A stretch of DNA of 64,000 nucleotides from Anaspis maculata (GCA_949128115.1 OX421966.1:59083416-59147415); one strand, 5' to 3'; positions 33,360-45,411 are shown, numbered from the stretch's first letter. The notes: generated by a model not told the origin, from the letters alone. Translations and numbers: made by a program.

Positions 33360-34172
33360 CAGGGTGTCCCAGCTAAAACAATCCAGCGCGATTTTCTCAG
33401 AAAATATCAAGGCAACAGAAAAAAAATTCAATTGGGGGAGGGCTGATCTTTCAGCTTCCTTTTGAGGGGGCGCCGTTGCTTGTAGGTGCTTTAGTTTCCA
33501 AGAAAATGCAATTTGAATCTGGCGAGTCACAAGAATTCGAAAATTCATGACCGACAAAACAAAACACTTCGGATGAAAAAAAAAATCCTCTTTCTCTGGG
33601 CTTTCCATTGATGTGTCGCCGATGTCTGTACCTGGCTCAATAAGCCAGAAATTCTGCCTCAAAGTCCAGCAAACACAATAGTCGGAATTCATAACGACGT
33701 CACCGATCACACACTTGTTCTTGTTGATTTTCACATCAGCCAGTATTCATTGCTATGGAGAATCCAGGTATGTTAAGTGGAGAAGTCCTAGTAACGGCTG
33801 GTGTTAAAATTAACAAGTGTGTGATCGGTGACGTCACGGATTTCGATTATTGTGTTACCTGGACTTTGAGGCAGAATTTCTGGCTTATTGGGCCAGGTAC
33901 AGACATCGGCGACACATCAATGGAACGCCCAGAGAAAGGGGATTTTTTTTTCATCTCAAGTATTTTGTTTTGTCGGTCATGGATTTCCGAATTCTTGTGA
34001 CTCGCCCGATTCAAATTGCATTTTCTTGGAAACTAGAGCACCTCCTACAAGCATCGGCGCCCCCTCAAAAGAAAGCTAAAAGATCAGGCTTCCCCCCAAT
34101 TGAAATTTGTTACTTGTTGCCTTGATATTTTCTGGGAAAATCGCGCTGGATTGTTTCAGCTGGGACACCCTG
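33360..34172. mobile_element. Foldback element with CAGGGTGTCCCAGCT ends and TA duplication
   Basis: Ends CAGGGTGTCCCAGCT and AGCTGGGACACCCTG are inverted and flanked by TA (33358-33359 and 34173-34174). The 813 bp are nearly one palindrome centred near 33765, with no transposase. It is Tc1/mariner-like by duplication only. Confidence 0.85.
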
Positions 34173-35052
34173 TAGAGGAAATCGTATCTTTGAACTTGGT
34201 TAAAATGGCGATTAAAATTGAGACTAAAATTAAAATCCACTTATAAATCGCACTTCACGGAAAAACCTATTCCCTCATCAATAAATTCGACTTTGACAAA
34301 AATAAAGTGCCGCCAACGGATATGCTACAAGCTCGCAATGTTCGTATCATTCAACTTTCGCGAACAAGCGGTCATTCCTTAAGTGAAGCGATAAGATTTT
34401 CCAATTTTTCGTATGTGCTTATACCTACCTACGTGCACGCTACGGGCATTATTTACCTCCCTGTCTCACGGATACTTACGGAAACTTATCTCTTCATCAA
34501 TAAATTCGACTTTGCCCAAAAATAAAATGCCGCCAATCGATATCGTGCTGACGTGTTGCACGTTTGCAATGTTCGTATCATCCGAATTCCGCGAATAGGT
34601 GGTCACCGGCGTGCATCGACTTTAACGCACAATTTTTGTTATTTTCTTGTTCTGTTGATTTGTTTGCGTTTTTTTAGGTTTCTGTGTGATATCTATTTGT
34701 GTAATGGGTCTTACATAGCAAATGATATATGTATTTTTGATTTTTTCAATTTTTTGTGATTTGATTATTTTTTTTTTTTTTTTTTTTTTTTTTCTCTGCG
34801 CTATCAACGCTGCGGGCCAAATCCTTCTAAATACTCTCAAGAGCAACTGTGCAAAATTTCTTGCTTTTATCACAATTTGCGTTTTTTTTTTGCCTACCAC
34901 TTCGACTATTTAAGGTATTTCATAGCGAAAGAATTATCTCTGTTGCAATTAGTTTGAGGTTCACCCCTTTTTTACGTAGGTTTACTGGACTATTATTAAT
35001 CCTCAAAATTTGTGTCGGAATTATCGCGTTTTTGACGTATGAGGAAAATATT
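34173..35052. repeat. Direct repeat pair and T tract, no gene
   Basis: About 34270-34390 and 34490-34610 are diverged direct copies (TCATCAATAAATTCGACTTTG, then GCAATGTTCGTATCAT). A pure T tract occupies about 34768-34793. No coding sequence was recognised. Confidence 0.6.
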
Positions 35053-36135
35053 CGGTGTAATTATGTTACATAAACATGCTTATATCGATAAGTTGCTACA
35101 GTAATAAGATTTTTGATGCAAGCCGTTCGAGATTGGTTGAAAATTCATGAATCGTGTAGAATCATTGGTTGAATGACGTCATTTGACAGATGTATGCGAT
35201 GGTTTCCTTTACTACCGAGACTGTATACCTGGTTGCTTACTCACGATTAATTAACGACTGACTCCCGTCTGAAGTGATGAGGCTCGTTGCGGGGGCTTAC
35301 GCTGGATATTTTCGAACGAACTTCGGGCTATTTTCCTGCGAATCAAACATAGGAGAAAACGAGTGATGATGATGTTTAATTTTTCTCACCATAGTTTCGG
35401 GTACCTATTTACTTTGATGGTATTTGCAAGTAGCGTATCCTACGGTTATTGTTTCAAAAGCGGTGTTCAAAACAATATAATAATTAGAAAAATTGAGTCT
35501 TGAAAATGGTAAGAAATACAGTCCTGTTTTTAGTTATAGGAGAAAAAACTGCCGAGCGATAAGACGACCATGGCTGAAGAAACGCTCGAAGATTTTCACC
35601 AAGAAAAAATATTATAATGCATATAGTAATAAAATAATGACTAATCATCAGTTGAAATATTTAAATATCAAATTCTCACAGCAAAGAATCAGAGATATAC
35701 GAGTTATTGCACAAAATAATGGAATGTTGAAGAAGGCTGTTTGAAAACAATGTGAATAACCAAATAATCTGACAGGAAACAGGAAACTAATTGCAAGTCA
35801 AATCAATTAGCGATCACACAAGTTTATGGTGCGATTCTCTGGAAAATAATGGTGCGATTCTCTAACATTTCACAAAGGCTCTGTAACGTTGTTATTACCT
35901 AGGCAACAGCCAATGGCCGATAGGAATTTTTACACAACAGAGCGTTTATGGAATGTTATTTTTACAGAATAGCACAATAACATTCAATAAAGGCGCTGCT
36001 ACGCTGTTATTGTCTAGAAAATAAGGCAACAGCCAATGGATGGCCGACAGGATTTTTTTACACAACAGAGCGTTCATACAATGTTATTTTTTACAGAATC
36101 GCACTATTAAATGCAACCTTTTTTGCAGTTTAATT
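35053..36135 (-). promoter_or_regulatory. Upstream conserved block, copy 2 (unit B)
   Basis: This is the longest copy of the block. 35053-35640 matches copy 1 and includes the same inverted CCAAT plus TGACGTCA pair (about 35148-35170). 35740-36135 matches the end of copy 3. It lies upstream of the unit B E1 exon, as in the other units. No coding frame is shared between the copies. Confidence 0.45.
35830..36107. mobile_element. MITE with GTGCGATTCT ends, internally duplicated
   Basis: GGTGCGATTCTC at the left and ACAGAATCGCAC at the right are inverted. Inside, a unit of about 135 bp (GGCAACAGCCAATGG, ACACAACAGAGCGTT) is present twice in direct order. The corresponding element in unit C (about 58493-58627) has one unit. 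Confidence 0.65.
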
Positions 36136-36756
36136 AATACTCATCACAATAAGTCGAAGAAAACTGGTTTAAAGGGTAGTGTAAAGTTCATCATGTGAAG
36201 AAAGCATGCGCCGGTTTTTTGACATTCGGCACCCGCAACTTGACAGTTGACGGCGAAATACTCGGGCAAAAAGTCGAACACATTATAAGAGAAAGTTGAG
36301 TTAGTGTTAGTGATAAAGTCTACCCCACCACAAAAATGAATGTACCCCACTTTTATTTATACACTTATATCTTAATTATCTATATACATATGAATGACGG
36401 GTTCAACACTTTTATAGTATTATATGAACGAATAAAGAGTATTGAATTGAATTTAATTGAATGGGGCACTTCCGTCATTTTGCATAGGGTTAAAAAACAC
36501 CCCAAAGCAAGAAGTCAGCAACAATAGGGGTTGAAAGCAGTCCCGATAAATTTAGACAAAGTTCCCATTTCTCATGAGAAACACACTTTAGTCCGTTCAA
36601 GATGTATTTGTTGAAAAACAGTATCTTCAATGAAAGTGTTGAAAGTGCCCCGGTCTCCCCTACTTCTCATTTTTTGAAGAATTCGGTGAGGTGAAAAAAT
36701 GAGCTGTAGAGAATCACGCCCGTGAAAATCTTGGCACTTGTTCCTTTCAGGATTCA
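36136..36756. other. No gene seen
   Basis: AT-rich sequence with short frames. A T-rich tract and TTGTTCCTTTCAG lead into the next candidate exon at 36757. Confidence 0.4.
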
Positions 36757-36944
36757 GGATATTCTTCAACGAAGTTCAGTACGGCATTACGGTCGAAGTC
36801 GGCGAGGACAGGGACTTCTTCAGACGCTACAGGGAAGGGCTGCACAGCACCATCCTGATTTCGATCCACAAACACGGGTTCATCAAGTCCGAGGTCGTTT
36901 CGCATCCGCGCTCCGCGCAAAACATTCGAGTTTCATCCAAGTAA
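36757..36944 (+). CDS. Candidate exon of an unrecognised host gene
   Basis: A good acceptor (CTTGTTCCTTTCAG) precedes a GC-rich open stretch unlike its AT-rich surroundings. It encodes FRIFFNEVQYGITVEVGEDR, then DFFRRYREGLHSTILISIHK, and ends IRVSSK before TAA. Codon use is biased to G/C third positions, as in 42384-42495. A donor-like CAA|GTAAAT lies at the end, so it may be internal or terminal. I do not recognise the family. Confidence 0.4.
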
Positions 36945-37059
36945 ATTTCAGAGTTCACCTGTAGTCCAGTCACTATGTCTTTTCACTTCGGACAAAATAG
37001 TAGGTAGAGGGTTGAAATTTTGTACACGCGTTCCTCTGGTAGTATATTTGAATTAGAAT

Positions 37060-38265
37060 TTTTCCTTGAAGAAAGTAGTTCTCAAACGGTTTTTTGCTAT
37101 ATGGTTAGCTCATCCCCACCTGTTCAACATGTTAAAAACATACATCCCTGTGACGCGTAATACTTGGTATACAGGGTGAAAATTAAAAAATAAATCTTCA
37201 AACTTTTTTATTTCGGTGAAATAATTCTCAAAAAAAACAGTCTTTCATTATTCAGCAACATTATGGTCTCCTACTGAACGTGTGAAAAACTCACCCTTCG
37301 ATAGCTGCTGGTATTCTACGTACAGGGTGAAATCATTTTTTTTTCAATTAATTTTACCTTGATCAAATCAATCCGGACAAAGACCAATTCCGACTCTGTT
37401 AGAAGTCTATAATCTCTCATCCAAGATATAAAAATGTCACATTCCTCAAACTGCTAAAACATGACATACAGGGTGGAACACCCTTTTTTCTTTTATTTTT
37501 TTCCTGGGTCACAATAATTTGGATGATAATCTTACCCACTTCAAAGAAGAGCCTAGAGTATTTGGCAATACATATCAAAAATTTACATTTCTGCAATCAC
37601 TGCAACTACTGGCTACTGTAGCATCAAGCATTTTTGCGATTTTGGTTGTGCGAGGAGTTGCTAAGGACAATTTCCTAAGCAACTCCTTGCACAACAAAAG
37701 TTGAAGCAACATATAATTCATCCTGTATATCAAGTCAGAGTGATATTAGTAATGCAAATTTTTTATATGACTTGCGGAAAACTCTGGAGCTTTCCAGTAA
37801 ACCAGATAAGATTTATTATCCTAATTAATTTGATCCAGAAAAAAAATGAAACAAATGAAGTATGTTTCACCCTGTAGGTTGTGTTTGAGGGAGTTTGAGG
37901 AATGTGACATTTTTATATCTTGAATGAGAGATTATAGGCTTGTAACAGAGCTAGAATTGGCTTTTGTCTGGATTGATTTGATGAAGATAGAAAACATTGA
38001 AAAAAAAATTGATTTCACCCTGCACGTAGGATACCAGCGACTATGGAGGGGTACATTTTTCAAATGTTCAATAGGAGACTATTAGGTCGCTAAATAATGA
38101 GAGACTGTTTTTCTCGAAGATTGTTTCATGTATTGTATATTACTGTACTGAGTATTACGCGTCACAGGACTCACAGGGATGTATGCTTTCAACATGTTGA
38201 ACAGGTGGGGATGAGCTAACCATATAGCAAAAAACCATTTGAGAACTACTTTCTTCAAGCAAGAG
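37060..38265. mobile_element. Concentric palindrome inside the left arm
   Basis: TTGAAGAAAGTAGTTCTCAAA (about 37066-37085) pairs with its complement at about 38240-38262. Further pairs: ACATACATCCCTGTGACGCG with its mate near 38150-38180, ACGTACAGGGTGAAATC (37318) with GATTTCACCCTGCACGT (38011), and ATACAGGGTGG (37467) with TTCACCCTGTA near 37867. These are at least three concentric CAGGGTG end pairs. Confidence 0.75.
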
Positions 38266-41187
38266 ATAATTTTTTACTATTCCAAGTACACTATGGTGAT
38301 CATAAATGAGTTATGAAAAGTCCCCTAAAATCCGACCTCAGGAACCCATGATAAATGGTCATCAAGTGTTAAAAACTCGTTTCTTCAGCGAAGAAGTATT
38401 TGTCTTGACGCAAAATTTTTCGTTTTGCAATCTTGAATGATTTCATATGACCATCTCAACAATAATAGCCATATGCGATTTCATTATTTGCATAGAAGGC
38501 GGATCCAAGAAGGCGGCCAAAAAGAAAAAACAGATGACTATCTTTTTTCTGAAAATAATAGCCCTAGACTTCTCTAGACATTGAATGATTATCATATTTT
38601 ATTTTTTACATGATTTTCAATTGAAAACTCAAGTTATACTTCAGAATATCTTATTGAGAAAACAGATTTGATAAATTTTTCAGTTTTTTCAGAAAATTTC
38701 GAAAACGGTTGAAGATATTTCAGGATGGTTCACAGCACCTTCAACAACATAGAATCAGGAAACAGGAATATATTCGGAGATTTTTATATCTTCAGCTCTT
38801 ATGGTTCCTGATATAGGAGTTTTTATTTATCCATTTTTTTCACCTGCAGGTTATGAATTCGACAGTTTTTCCACTTATGCATTATGAAAGCAACATTCTA
38901 TTTTTTTTTTAATCTCAGAAGCCAAAAGAGCTGAATATAAAGTGCTCAACAATGAAAGTGTTACAAAGCAAAAATTCACCCAATTTAGAACCGCTGTAAC
39001 TTTTGATTGGCACAAACGATTCTGATTCTGTTCTGAGTACTTGAGAGCTCAATCTTTTGGGCATCTTTCTTGTCAATAAAGAATTCATAGAGCCCTTCAT
39101 AAAATTTCTACAGGGTGATAAACAGAGCAGTGCAAAATTGATGAATGTTCAACATACCCCCGTTTTCGTTAAAAAATTTTTTCGGGAGTATCAACACCAA
39201 ATTTATGAAGAATGATGTGTTCCCTCGAAACGGTTTTTGAATTTTCGGGATTCCTGTCGAAACAGCCAAAATGTGGTTTTTTATTGTGAATACTGTATAT
39301 TAATCCTGTAGCAACGCAAGAACATTAGAACTTTTCATATCAAGATGACGCCACTTGGTAGGCTTGTTCACTGAACAATCCTGAGCAATTTGACTTGCAA
39401 AACGTTCCTATTGTCTAGTGTAGGGGTGAAGAAAAGCCCAGTGGCAGTGTACTTTTTGGTACTACTCCTAAAATTCGAGTTTTTAGCAATTAAAAAAGAT
39501 TAATTTTTACTCCCTTTAGTCAACATGGGACTACGTCATTAGAATTAGACTAACAACATTTCCGCCATTTTGGAATTTTTTGCCTTCACCTCAAATTTCA
39601 AAACATAGGCATGTTCAGCATCATTTCTTGAAATGTTGGTCCCCTAAATGGTATTCTGTCAATAAGATCTGTCTATCTGTTTGTTTATCTGTCTATCTCT
39701 TTCCGAAAAAATATTTATAGAATTTTCAACCCCACCCCCCTTCTTCCTGAAATTCCGAGTGAAATTCTCTGAGTTCCCAATTTGATATTCTTGACCTCTC
39801 AATTCTTTTCAATGCAGTCAACGTCATCCTGCATAGCATCGGAAGAGATAATTTTCTGTGGAAAAAATGCCACCCAAATTTCACCCTTTCGCTCCCCCCA
39901 CCTCATCTCAAAAATCTAAAAAGGCAATACCTACTTTGTGATACATCAAATTGAAGGAAATTAAATTCTCTCCATGAACAAAATTTTTTCAAACTTTTTA
40001 AAATCCCCATTTTCCTCACCAAGCACCCCAAATGTCTAATTTATTTGGAGAGGGGTTGAAAATTTCAAAAAAATTGTTTTCGGAAGGAGAATTCAATTCC
40101 CTTCAATTTGATGTATCACAAAGTAGGTAGTGTTTCGTAAAATTTTGAAGCTGAGGTGGGGGAGAGCAAAAGGGTCAATTTGGGTAGCACTTTTTTCACC
40201 AAAAATTCTTTTCTTCGATGTTTTCTATGATGACACTGACTGAACTGAAAACAATTGAGAGGTCCAGAATTAAAAATTAGACAGTCAGAGAATTTTTAGG
40301 GCGAAAAAAGGTGGGGTTAATATTTTTGTAAATATTTTTTTCAGAAAGAAAATTTGAATCTCTTCAATTTGATGTATCGCAAGGTAGGTCATGTCGTTTG
40401 AAATTTCAAAGTTGGGGTGAGTGGGGGCGAGGGGGCTCAAGATAGAAATTTGCCAATTTATGTTTTAGATGTCTCATTTGATATGAAAATCGACCTGTTT
40501 TTGCTCGAAAAAATATTCACTAGGAATAGGGAGTTATTGCAGGTGGATAGTTTTCAAATGGTCACCCGGTGCAGTATTCACAATAAAAAATCACATTTTG
40601 GCTGTTTCGACTGGAATCCCAAAAATTCAAAAACCATTTCGAGGGAACACATCATTCTTCATAAATTTGGTGTTAATACTCCCAAAGAGATTTTTTTGCG
40701 AAAACGGGGGTATGTTGAACTTTCATCAATTTTGCACTGCTCTGTTCATCACCCTGTAGAAAATTTATGGAAAGCTCTATGCATTTCATATTGACAAGGA
40801 AGATGATCAAAAGATTGGGCTATTCAGTACTTGAAACAAAATCAGAATCATATGTGCCAATCAAAAGTTATAGCTGTTCAAAATTGAGTAAATTTTTGCT
40901 TTGTAACACTTTCATTGTTGAGCAGTTTATTAAAATTACCATACAGATTCGCAATTTCATGCTTTTGTTGGTGCTTTAAGCCATTCAAAAAAATCTTGAA
41001 CCATTTGGAAATATTTGTAAGAAAAATAAACAAATTTTCTTTTTTCCTAATAAATCAGTGGTTTTCTTAGGTACTGGAGTGTATCTTGGTTCTTCTTTTG
41101 AAAATTATAAATGAAATGAAATGTGACCATCAACCAATGTCCACAATTGCTATTCTCAAAAATAATGTAGTCAACTGTTTTCCAATG

Positions 41188-42065
41188 GGTCGTATGCATA
41201 AAAAGAAGTAGATACTAATGCTATAAAAAAAAAACAAGTATCTACTCCGTAAGAGAAGTATGTACTACACTAGCGTAGTACTTACTATGCCCAGGTAGTA
41301 AATGCTTCTATATACAACGGTACGTAGTAGTTCCTACTTCGTCTTTGAAGCATCTACTACGAATCTGTAGTATCTACTATGAATTTGGGGTGTTCGTAGT
41401 ATATACTTCATTTTTAGCGAAGTTACTGTTATAGCAACTTCTCGACCATACTTCTCGTCAAAAACATGGCTAAATTTATGGGTGCACCAGTTGTAAAAAC
41501 ATACAAAGAGCGGAGAACCTATGACGATAATATACAGGGTTATTCAAAAGTTAAAAAAAAATACTGAGAGTGGCTGGGAGTTGAGGGGTTGACGGTAGAT
41601 CATGACACGTATCATGGAAAAACGACTTACGGTTTTTGAAAATCAACCTGTTCGAGCGGTCTTTTTTTTTGGAAAAAATTTTGTTCCGAACTTTTGAATA
41701 ACCCTGTATATCAAAAATTATTCAGGTATGATACCTACGCGGTGCTGTGTGCATATTTATTCTAAAATTTGCCGTTTGGATCTTCGGTTGGACGTAAAAA
41801 TTTTAGAGCTCCTTATTTTTAGCTACGTTATTGTTATTTTTTCAGGTTTAACAGAAAAAAACTTAGTTTGGATTGCAACTAAGGTAATTTCGCTCACTAG
41901 TATATACTACGATGCTGTAGTACTTACTACACGTATTGTAGTAGAAGCTTCTTTTGTGTAGCATATGCTTAACTGAAGTAGATGCTAAATACATAATAGA
42001 GGATACTACAAAGTAGATAATTTTTTCCGTAGTAGTTGCATCTACTACTTTTTATGCATACCACC
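41188..42065. mobile_element. GTAGTA-rich TIR element with CAATG duplication
   Basis: Ends GGTCGTATGCATAAAAAG and CTTTTTATGCATACCACC are inverted and flanked by CAATG (41183-41187 and 42066-42070). The outer parts are dense in GTAGTA/TACTAC motifs. A TA-flanked MITE sits inside at 41535-41706. The 5-bp duplication does not match Tc1/mariner; the class is undetermined. Confidence 0.72.
41535..41706. mobile_element. MITE, 172 bp, CAGGGTTATTCAAAAG ends
   Basis: Ends CAGGGTTATTCAAAAGTT and AACTTTTGAATAACCCTG are inverted and flanked by TA on both sides. Confidence 0.78.
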
Positions 42066-42173
42066 CAATGACTTCTTCGCCCCAAAAAAAAAACTGGAAT
42101 TTAACACTTGATGGCCTTTATCATGGGGTTCCTAAGCTCGGATTTCAGGGGACTTTCTTTAGTTCATTTCTTA

Positions 42174-42300
42174 GGGCTCGATACTAAGTTGCAGGCGCAA
42201 AAGTTAGGACGACGTAACCTTCCAAATAGAGCGGTCTGATTGGCCGTTGCTATAGTAACCGCACTTACGGCGGTCTCAGCCCCAACTTAGTATCGAGCCG
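42174..42300. mobile_element. MITE, 127 bp, TTA duplication
   Basis: Ends GGCTCGATACTAAGTTG and CAACTTAGTATCGAGCC are inverted. TTA flanks both sides (42171-42173 and 42301-42303). Confidence 0.78.
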
Positions 42301-42383
42301 TTACAACTTGCAGAACATATGTACAAAATTTCAACCTTCTACTATTTCTTCCGAAGTTGATAGGGTTTTTTGAACATAGTGAC

Positions 42384-42495
42384 TGGACTACTGGAAAAGG
42401 TCCTGACCAAGGCGCTGCAGGAGCACGCCCTGGGCGACGGCATCGACCTGATGAACGCCCACCGCATCCACGCCACCACCCGGTCCTCTCGATCA
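42384..42495 (+). CDS. Candidate GC-rich exon of an unrecognised host gene
   Basis: After GGGTTTTTTGAACATAG, an acceptor-like site within the palindrome end, a GC3-rich frame reads TGLLEKVLTKALQEHALGDG and then IDLMNAHRIHATTR. Codon choice (CTG, GCC, GAC, ATC) differs sharply from the flanks. The 3' border is unclear, as no consensus donor follows. Another frame stays open through HPVLSIMSLVAYKSR, so a frameshifted or processed copy is possible. Family not recognised. Confidence 0.38.
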
Positions 42496-43579
42496 TGTCC
42501 CTGGTGGCGTACAAATCGCGAATCGCGCTACGGCCTCTTAGTCAGGGAGCAGAGCCCTTCTACGACGCTTCTAAAAATAAAAATCTGTTGTGGGGCGACA
42601 CAAAACTTTCCCGGCGGTATCCAGAGACGTCAGTAATGATTTTGATCGAAGTGTCCCTTCGGGAGGGGGCGATTCGATTTGGAAATTGATGAAAAAATTC
42701 TATTTAGTCGAGCGTTTAGCGAGCATCCTGCATCCATTGTTGAGCGGACAGAAAAAATGACAGGTTAGGTCAGTTTTCCAAGGTGATGAAATGATCCAAA
42801 AGGTAGAACTAGGTAGCTAACTGTTGTGATATCTCAAAAATGCAATGCTGGTTCCTTATTGAAATTTTTGTTCCTACCTCAGATATGATGATGAAATTAC
42901 AAAAACTTGATTGAAAACTTTCACTGCATCTTTGTGTCAAATTTCAACTCTATATTTTCAATTTAGAGCTTGGGCAGACAAACCCAGACCCAATGTGCCA
43001 CCTGAGGGCTTCCGATCAAAATCATCCACCCAAAGTCTAATCAGAACATTCCAGGCTGAACTTAGGCCTCCGTACCTGATTTCGATTTGATCGGATCAAT
43101 AATTCGGTAATTATCGTGACAGAACCGCTTAATTTGTACGATCGCATGAGTGGTTTTATATTTTCAGGAGGAAAATTTCCGGGAAATTGGAGAGAAATTA
43201 TTGGAAAATGTTCAAGAACCAGTTATCTATTCTCTAAAAGAAACATTCCAAGAAATCTGTTCACGGAATAAAAAGTTGGAAAATTTGCAGTTTTTCCAGA
43301 GAGGAAAACTCGGCAACTGTTGATCCGATTTCGAAACTTTTTCCTTCAAAAATTAGCTCAATCTTTTCTCTAACTTTTATTCACAGCATGTCTGCACCTA
43401 AAATTGATATTTCGTGGGGCTTACCGCATGTAGAAGTTTGCATTGCGTTTTTCTCAAATTCACGGAATGTGCAAATTTCATTTTGAAAAAATTACAGTCG
43501 GGAAACCGAAACCGTGTCAACTCTGAAAATAGACCTGCACGACGCTCAATACAATCTACTTTCGATATCAGTTGAAATT

Positions 43580-44108
43580 TCCAAAAAAAAGTCGATCCCC
43601 GAGCAGGAATAAATTTTTGAGTGGAGTCCTGCTACAAAAGCGAGTCGTGCTGGTCGAAACACCGGCGAGAGCCCCTCCTGAGTGGCAACGGCCAGGAGAA
43701 ATTTCGAAAATTCATTACGCTCAACTGGAGAATGGTGGAAAACTGCAACTGCGGCCTCAATTTGACTCTTTTGTTGTGTTGCTTCCTGCCAAATCTGGTT
43801 CCAATCCATCGGATAGATTTTGAATAATCAATTGGTAAAGTTTTGAACTTTAACATTTTTTATTATTTGACAGATGACAGATAGGGCAATGTTTCCAACT
43901 GTTCTGAATACAGTTTTTCAAGGGCTTTCAAATGACATATTGCAAGTTGAGTTCCGTGAGATATAGCTTCTGACATTTGATGATAGTGACAGTTGGGTTT
44001 GACAGATGACAGCCAAAAACTAATGGGCTCTTTTCAGGAAACAACCATGTTTGTATACCAAATATCAAGTCGATCCAGTCAACGTTACGGCAGTTATCGT
44101 GGAAGATC
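43580..44108 (+). repeat. Dispersed repeat, copy 1
   Basis: This matches 60235-60690 in the same orientation over about 450-500 bp. Shared blocks include CCAATCCATCGGATAGATTT, GTTCCGTGAGATATAGCTTC and TTGACAGATGACAGC. Non-coding. The end runs into a CA microsatellite here, but into a LINE at the second copy. Confidence 0.75.
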
Positions 44109-44148
44109 ACAGACAGACACACATACACACACACACACACAGACAGAC
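44109..44148. repeat. CA/CAGA microsatellite
   Basis: ACAGACAGACACACATACACAC-type repeats, about 40 bp. Confidence 0.9.
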
Positions 44149-44942
44149 ATCATTCTGAAAATGGTCTTAATCGTCTTGGAGGACCTCAAAACGGATATAT
44201 CCGGTGAAATCTCGAAACTTTTTTTCTGCACGATTACAATACTTTCCCTCCGTGTTCGTGGGTGGGCCGGGAAAGTAAAAAGTACCTCGATGACGAAATT
44301 TGGACTACGTTTTCAATGCATGTCTTGTTTTAACAATTTTTTGTGGACTTGCTACTCACCAGATCAGTTTTATTGTGAGCCATCCATAATCTGCTTATGT
44401 CAAGCTTTCAATCGGTAGAAGAAATATTAAAAAAATTTCAAAAACTCGCCGACAATCACGATGTGAACTGAAAATTATTAGAAATTCGATTATTATTATT
44501 AGAACTCAAGTTCTTCGGCAAAAGAATTTTTTTCGACTATTTTGCAATCCGCGCGAACGAAATCCTTAGCGAGGTCAGATGCGCAATGAGATTCTGGATA
44601 TGATGTGTATTTTTTTAACCGTGAACCTAAAAAGTGCTAAGTTTTTATTTTTAGAAGCGTCGTAGAAGGGCTCTGCTCCCTGACTATCTGGAAATGTTCC
44701 AAGTAAATTGAAAAAAACGAAAATTAAAAAAAACAAGTTTTATTCATATAATAATAATAATCAGTATTATAATAACAAAATTTGTGATGGTTTGTCTTTC
44801 AATTGCACAGATCCAAGGTCAAGCTTGAATAGATGAAAAACTTACCCTGAACTAATTTTAGTTTGTTTTTTTTTACAATGATAATAATTTAAACTATGAA
44901 AATAAAAAATAGGAACAATTGGTTTAACAATACAAAATGGTA
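44149..44942. other. No gene seen apart from the small candidate exon near 44654
   Basis: AT-rich sequence with an ATAATAATAAT stretch near 44748-44762. The last part may be beyond the 3' end of the minus-strand MYND gene. Confidence 0.4.
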
Positions 44943-44948
44943 TTTATT
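44943..44948 (-). terminator. Candidate poly(A) signal of the MYND gene
   Basis: AATAAA on the minus strand, about 400 nt after the E5 stop. A second one lies near 44739-44744. Both are only candidates. Confidence 0.35.
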
Positions 44949-45354
44949 AAAATCTTAAATAATTATTTTTCTCGATCATGGAAAAATATAACGTAATCTT
45001 CTTGCCATTAGGGAGAACTAGAACTAAAGGTAGAACTAACTAACTTTTTGAACTACAAACAGTGAGTTAACATGAATCAAAATAAATACGGAGAGGGCCG
45101 CAATTTACTACCCATGAACATTCTTTGGTATAATATGGCAACATGAGATTATAATTTTCGTACTTTCACACACGTGAAGTGGGGCAGGGGGACAAAGAAG
45201 CGGCTGAGTGGTGCAGTAAATTGGGCTCACAACAACGAGTAATACTGTAATACTGACATCGGCACAACCATATTATGAAAAAACAACACTTATGTTTTAG
45301 TTTTTTCCAATAAAGACATCTCGTTCAAGAGATATCTATTTCAGCTTCCTGGAC

Positions 45355-45411
45355 TCATGGGGAATACAAGTCCTTGCCGCACAGCTTCTTGTGGTCTGGC
45401 CAGTCATTTGT
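45355..45411 (-). CDS. Unit C terminal exon E5, end of the MYND finger
   Basis: 57 nt after a strong acceptor (TTTTGCTTTTGTTTCAG) encode TNDWPDHKKLCGKDLYSP and TGA. This supplies the DWxxHKxxC half of a MYND zinc finger (last His and Cys ligands). Phase 0 joins it to E4, which ends ...YCSGQCQ. MYND fingers are protein-interaction modules that bind proline-rich PxLxP-type motifs in transcriptional corepressors and other nuclear partners. The protein ends only six residues after the last Cys ligand and its glycine (KDLYSP), so the finger is at the extreme C-terminus. Confidence 0.85.
   Translation of the reverse strand, partial: TNDWPDHKKLCGKDLYSP

Larger units (their letters stand above)
36958..42395. 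mobile_element. 5.4-kb nested palindrome
   Basis: Outermost arms: GTAGTCCAGTCACTATG (36961) against CATAGTGACTGGACTAC (42376-42392), then GAAATTTTGTAC against GTACAAAATTTC. Inner arms pair in steps: 38315-38375 with 42095-42162, 38900-39290 with 40565-40975, and 39870-39990 with 40085-40200, centred near 40030. The left arm is interrupted by another palindrome (37060-38265). The right arm is interrupted by 41188-42065 and by 42174-42300. Many segments carry CAGGGTGA-type ends. No transposase is recognisable. The two GC-rich candidate exons lie immediately outside, so it may sit in an intron. Confidence 0.8.
42538..44690. repeat. Inverted repeat pair bordering 42.5-44.7 kb
   Basis: 42535-42588 (CAGGGAGCAGAGCCCTTCTA...) is the exact reverse complement of 44638-44688 over about 45 bp. 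The right copy contains TTTTATTTTTAG followed by KRRRRALLPDYLEMFQVN and a stop, and could be a small plus-strand terminal exon; the left copy would then be an inverted duplicate of it. The two kilobases between hold no other gene. Confidence 0.55.

Noticed and set aside
35850..36105. CRISPR-like repeat spacing
   Set aside because: Only two units of about 135 bp inside a MITE in a eukaryotic genome; there is no short direct repeat with regular spacers anywhere in the window.
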